From NCBI GenBank assembly GCA_028873745.1, contig JAPPNT010000139.1, positions 1 to 19,363 on the forward strand: a stretch of DNA of 19,363 nt, given 5' to 3'. The stretch is from Chloroflexota bacterium. GTDB lineage: Bacteria; Chloroflexota; Dehalococcoidia; Lucifugimonadales; UBA1127. The translations under genes and the position numbers were made by a program. Below are positions 17,420-19,363 of this stretch, piece by piece. The notes below the pieces were generated by a model that made no database searches, was not told the DNA's origin, and worked only from the letters and a program-made list of their open reading frames with translations. Each line of letters begins with the position of its first letter. The stretch's first letter is position 1.

Positions 17420-18613
17420 CTAATTCGTCCCCCCGTCACCCTCCACCCGCGCGGCAAAACCGCCCCGGTGCAGCCACACCTGCACGGCGTCGCCCGCCGA
17501 GACCTGCCCCGCGTCGAGCAGCGTCTCGCCCGTGTCCTCGCGGCTGACGACGGCGTAGCCGCGCCGCAGCACGTCCGACGGATCCAGCGCGCCCAGCCGC
17601 TGGTCGTGCCCGGTCACCCGCTGGCGGTGCAGCGCGAGGCTGTTCTCCAGCCGCAGCACCAGCCCCGCCAGCAGGTCGTCCACCTGCTGCCGCCGCGACG
17701 CGATGTCCGGCACGCGCCGCTCGATGACCGCGAGGCAGTCGCGCACGTCGTCCGCCCGCAGCGCCAGCTCCTGCTGCACGCCCTGGTACAGCGCCTGGCT
17801 GTTCTGCGCGATGCGCGCCGCCAGCACCCGCGAGTCCGGCACCGCGAGCTCCGCCGCCGCCGAGGGCGTGGGCGCGCGCACGTCCGCCACCATGTCCGCG
17901 ACCGTCGTGTTCGTCTCGTGCCCGACGGCGCTGATGACCGGCGGGCGGCTCGCATAGACGGCGCGCGCCACCGGCTCCTCGTTGAACGGCCACAGGTCCT
18001 CGACCGAGCCGCCGCCGCGCGCCAGGATGACGGCGTCGATGCCCGGCTCCGCGTTGATCGCCTCGAAGGCCTCGATGATCGTCGGCGCGGCGGTGTCGCC
18101 CTGCACCAGGCACGGCGCGAGCACCAGCTCCGTCAGCGGGTAGCGCCGCTCGACCACCGTCTGGATGTCGTGCCAGACCGCCCCCGTCGGCGACGTGATG
18201 ACGCCCAGCCGCTGCGGGAAGACGGGCAGCGGCCGCTTGCGGCTCGGCTCGAAGAGGCCCTCGGCCTCCAGCTGCACGAGCAGCCGCTCCAGCTCCAGGT
18301 ACCGCTCGCCCATGCCCTCGGGCCGCGCGAGGTCGACGATGCACTGCAGGTCGCCGCGCACCTCGTACACCGAGATGCGCCCGTGGCACGACACCGCCGC
18401 GCCGCTCGCCAGGTGCTCGTGGCCGCTGCCGCCGCGGAACATGACGCAGCGCAGGACCGTGTTGGCCTCCTTCAGCGAGAAGTAGCTGTGCCCCGCCGAC
18501 GAGCGCGTGTAGTTGGAGACCTCGCCGCTCACCCACAAGTCGGCCAGCAGGGCGTCGCGCTCCAGCGACTCCTTGATGTACCGCGTGACCTGCGAGACGG
18601 TGTAGACGGCCAT
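17420..18613 (-). CDS. xseA: Exodeoxyribonuclease VII large subunit
   Basis: 397 residues, a little shorter than E. coli XseA. An OB-fold occupies about 1-100 (LWVSGEVSNYTRSSAGHSYF), the catalytic core about 125-255 (GVITSPTGAVWHDI, ILARGGGSVEDLWPFNEE, GHETNTTVADMVADVRAPTP), then a coiled XseB-binding region to about 340 and a short C-terminal domain (LRRGYAVV). Aligned without gaps to the E. coli catalytic residues D155, R205, H238 and D241 (as I recall them), the equivalents are D149, R199, H232 and Asn235; the last is an Asn (AAC) instead of Asp. The function call is firm but activity may be altered. ATG 18613 has AGAGGG 8 nt upstream. The gene lies 75 bp after efp, with a hairpin between. 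Confidence 0.93.
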   Translation of the reverse strand: MAVYTVSQVTRYIKESLERDALLADLWVSGEVSNYTRSSAGHSYFSLKEANTVLRCVMFRGGSGHEHLASGAAVSCHGRISVYEVRGDLQCIVDLARPEGMGERYLELERLLVQLEAEGLFEPSRKRPLPVFPQRLGVITSPTGAVWHDIQTVVERRYPLTELVLAPCLVQGDTAAPTIIEAFEAINAEPGIDAVILARGGGSVEDLWPFNEEPVARAVYASRPPVISAVGHETNTTVADMVADVRAPTPSAAAELAVPDSRVLAARIAQNSQALYQGVQQELALRADDVRDCLAVIERRVPDIASRRQQVDDLLAGLVLRLENSLALHRQRVTGHDQRLGALDPSDVLRRGYAVVSREDTGETLLDAGQVSAGDAVQVWLHRGGFAARVEGDGGTN

Positions 18614-18635
18614 GCCTCAGCCCTCTTGAACGGCA

Positions 18636-18661
18636 AAGGGCGCCGACCTCTCGGCGCCCTT
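18636..18661. terminator. Hairpin between efp and xseA
   Basis: AAGGGCGCCGA (18636-18646), loop CCTC, TCGGCGCCCTT (18651-18661): a perfect 11-bp stem. It lies 27 bp past the efp stop in the direction of transcription and 23 bp before the xseA start. Leftward it is followed by TTTGCCGTT, a poor U-run, so it may attenuate rather than fully stop readthrough into xseA. Confidence 0.5.
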
Positions 18662-18688
18662 CCTGCTGCCTCGTTTGCCTCCCGCCGC

Positions 18689-19258
18689 CTAGTTCACGAG
18701 CGACAGGTACTCGCCCGTGCGGGTGTCCACCTTGACGACCTGCCCGACGGTGACGTGCATCGGCACCTTCACCTGCGCGCCCGTCGCCAGCGTCGCCGGC
18801 TTGCGCCCGGACGACGCGGTGTCGCCCTTGAACGCCGGCGGCGTGTCGACCACCTCGAGGTCAACCGTTGTCGCCAGCTCGATGCTGACCGGCTCGCCCT
18901 TGTACGCGACGATGGTGATGTTCTCGCCCTCCTTGAGGAACTTCGTCTGGTCGCCGATCTGGTCCGCGGTGAGTGGGAACTGGTCAAAGGTGTCCATGTC
19001 CATGAAGATGAACGACGAGCCGTCGTTGTACAGGTACTGCGCCTCGCTCTCCTCCACCTCCGCGACGGTGAGCCGCTGCGAGCCCGGCAGGTTGCGCTCG
19101 AACATCTTGCCCGTCCGCAGCTGCCGCACCTTCAGCGTCAGCGTGGGGGCGCGCTGCTGCATGTAGACGTGCTTGAAGTCGACGATCTGGTACGCGTCCC
19201 CGTCCATCTCGATGTTGAGGCCCCGCCGGATCTCGTTGAAGTTGACCGTGTCCGCCAT
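18689..19258 (-). CDS. efp: Elongation factor P
   Basis: 189 residues, full length, with the three beta-barrel domains: KOW-like about 1-63, OB about 64-128 (YLYNDGSSFIFMDMDTFDQF), and the C-terminal OB with the signature VDTRTGEYLSLVN. It binds ribosomes stalled at consecutive prolines and promotes peptide bond formation. In the domain-I tip loop, a gap-free comparison with E. coli (Y...TG, 28 residues in both) places Gln35 at the modified lysine (K34 without initiator Met) and Arg36 next to it: MQQRAP instead of PGKGQA. Lysyl-lysine modification is therefore not possible at that site. ATG 19258 has AAGGAG 6-7 nt upstream. It is the first visible gene of a leftward group (efp, xseA, cytochrome c, xseB, PHP). 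Confidence 0.95.
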   Translation of the reverse strand: MADTVNFNEIRRGLNIEMDGDAYQIVDFKHVYMQQRAPTLTLKVRQLRTGKMFERNLPGSQRLTVAEVEESEAQYLYNDGSSFIFMDMDTFDQFPLTADQIGDQTKFLKEGENITIVAYKGEPVSIELATTVDLEVVDTPPAFKGDTASSGRKPATLATGAQVKVPMHVTVGQVVKVDTRTGEYLSLVN

Positions 19259-19289
19259 AAGCCGCTCCTTGCCGTATTCCCCCGTTTTT

Positions 19290-19363
19290 CCGGCGAAAGC
19301 CGGAATCCAGGAGAGGCATGCTGCCCATTCACCCTGGCCTTATCCCCCCGTTCGCCCTGACTC
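19290..19363. repeat. Composite dispersed repeat A-B, second copy (cut by window end)
   Basis: Element A CCGGCGAAAGCCGG at 19290-19303 followed by AATCCAG, then the start of element B (CCGTTCGCCCTGA) at 19348-19360. The A-to-B offset is 58 bp, almost the same as the 57 bp at 14499, while the sequence between them differs. It lies upstream of efp. Confidence 0.7.

Overview
The window looks like a chromosomal stretch of a high-GC, mostly uncultured bacterium. The mix of genes (a DUF255 thioredoxin-fold protein, a luciferase-like flavin oxidoreductase, tandem zinc alcohol dehydrogenases, a eukaryote-type inositol-3-phosphate synthase) and the dispersed short palindromic repeats are the kind seen in Chloroflexota metagenome bins (Dehalococcoidia/SAR202-like). 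That placement is an inference from gene content, not a phylogenetic result. There are no rRNA, tRNA, CRISPR or transposase genes.

Layout. 1-2078 (+): a DUF255/YyaL-type protein, cut by the left edge and broken by a G18...C31 homopolymer block that shifts the frame and is probably an assembly artefact. 2180-3703 (+): an ECF-type sigma factor followed by a one-TM membrane protein, probably its regulator. 3827-5272 (+): an MFS exporter. 5281-8473 (-): a leftward run of a MATE-like membrane protein, a luciferase-family flavin oxidoreductase, and an overlapping DUF4160/DUF2442 pair. 8650-9534 (+): an alpha/beta hydrolase, ending at a strong bidirectional hairpin shared with the convergent 9613-11133 (-) inositol-3-phosphate synthase. 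That enzyme carries an N-terminal helix-turn-helix domain and seems to be expressed from a leaderless promoter. 11134-11482: a 349-bp gene-free region with 11-bp tandem repeats and a perfect 10-bp inverted repeat. 11483-13291 (-): a DNA methyltransferase fused to an HNH nuclease domain, with low GC. 13453-15670 (+): two tandem paralogous zinc alcohol dehydrogenases, each with its own TATAAT box, separated by dispersed repeats. 15735-19258 (-): efp, xseA, a lipoprotein cytochrome c, xseB and a PHP-domain hydrolase, all leftward.

How it works together. The right part is housekeeping: translation factor EF-P, exonuclease VII and a phosphoesterase. The middle is more accessory: the MATE-like and methyltransferase genes are clearly lower in GC than the dehydrogenases beside them, which suggests acquisition. 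The points most worth following are the HTH-inositol synthase fusion with its palindrome-bearing leaderless promoter, the methyltransferase-HNH fusion, the repeat/hairpin block between them, and atypical key residues in EF-P (Gln at the usual modified Lys) and XseA (Asn at a catalytic Asp).
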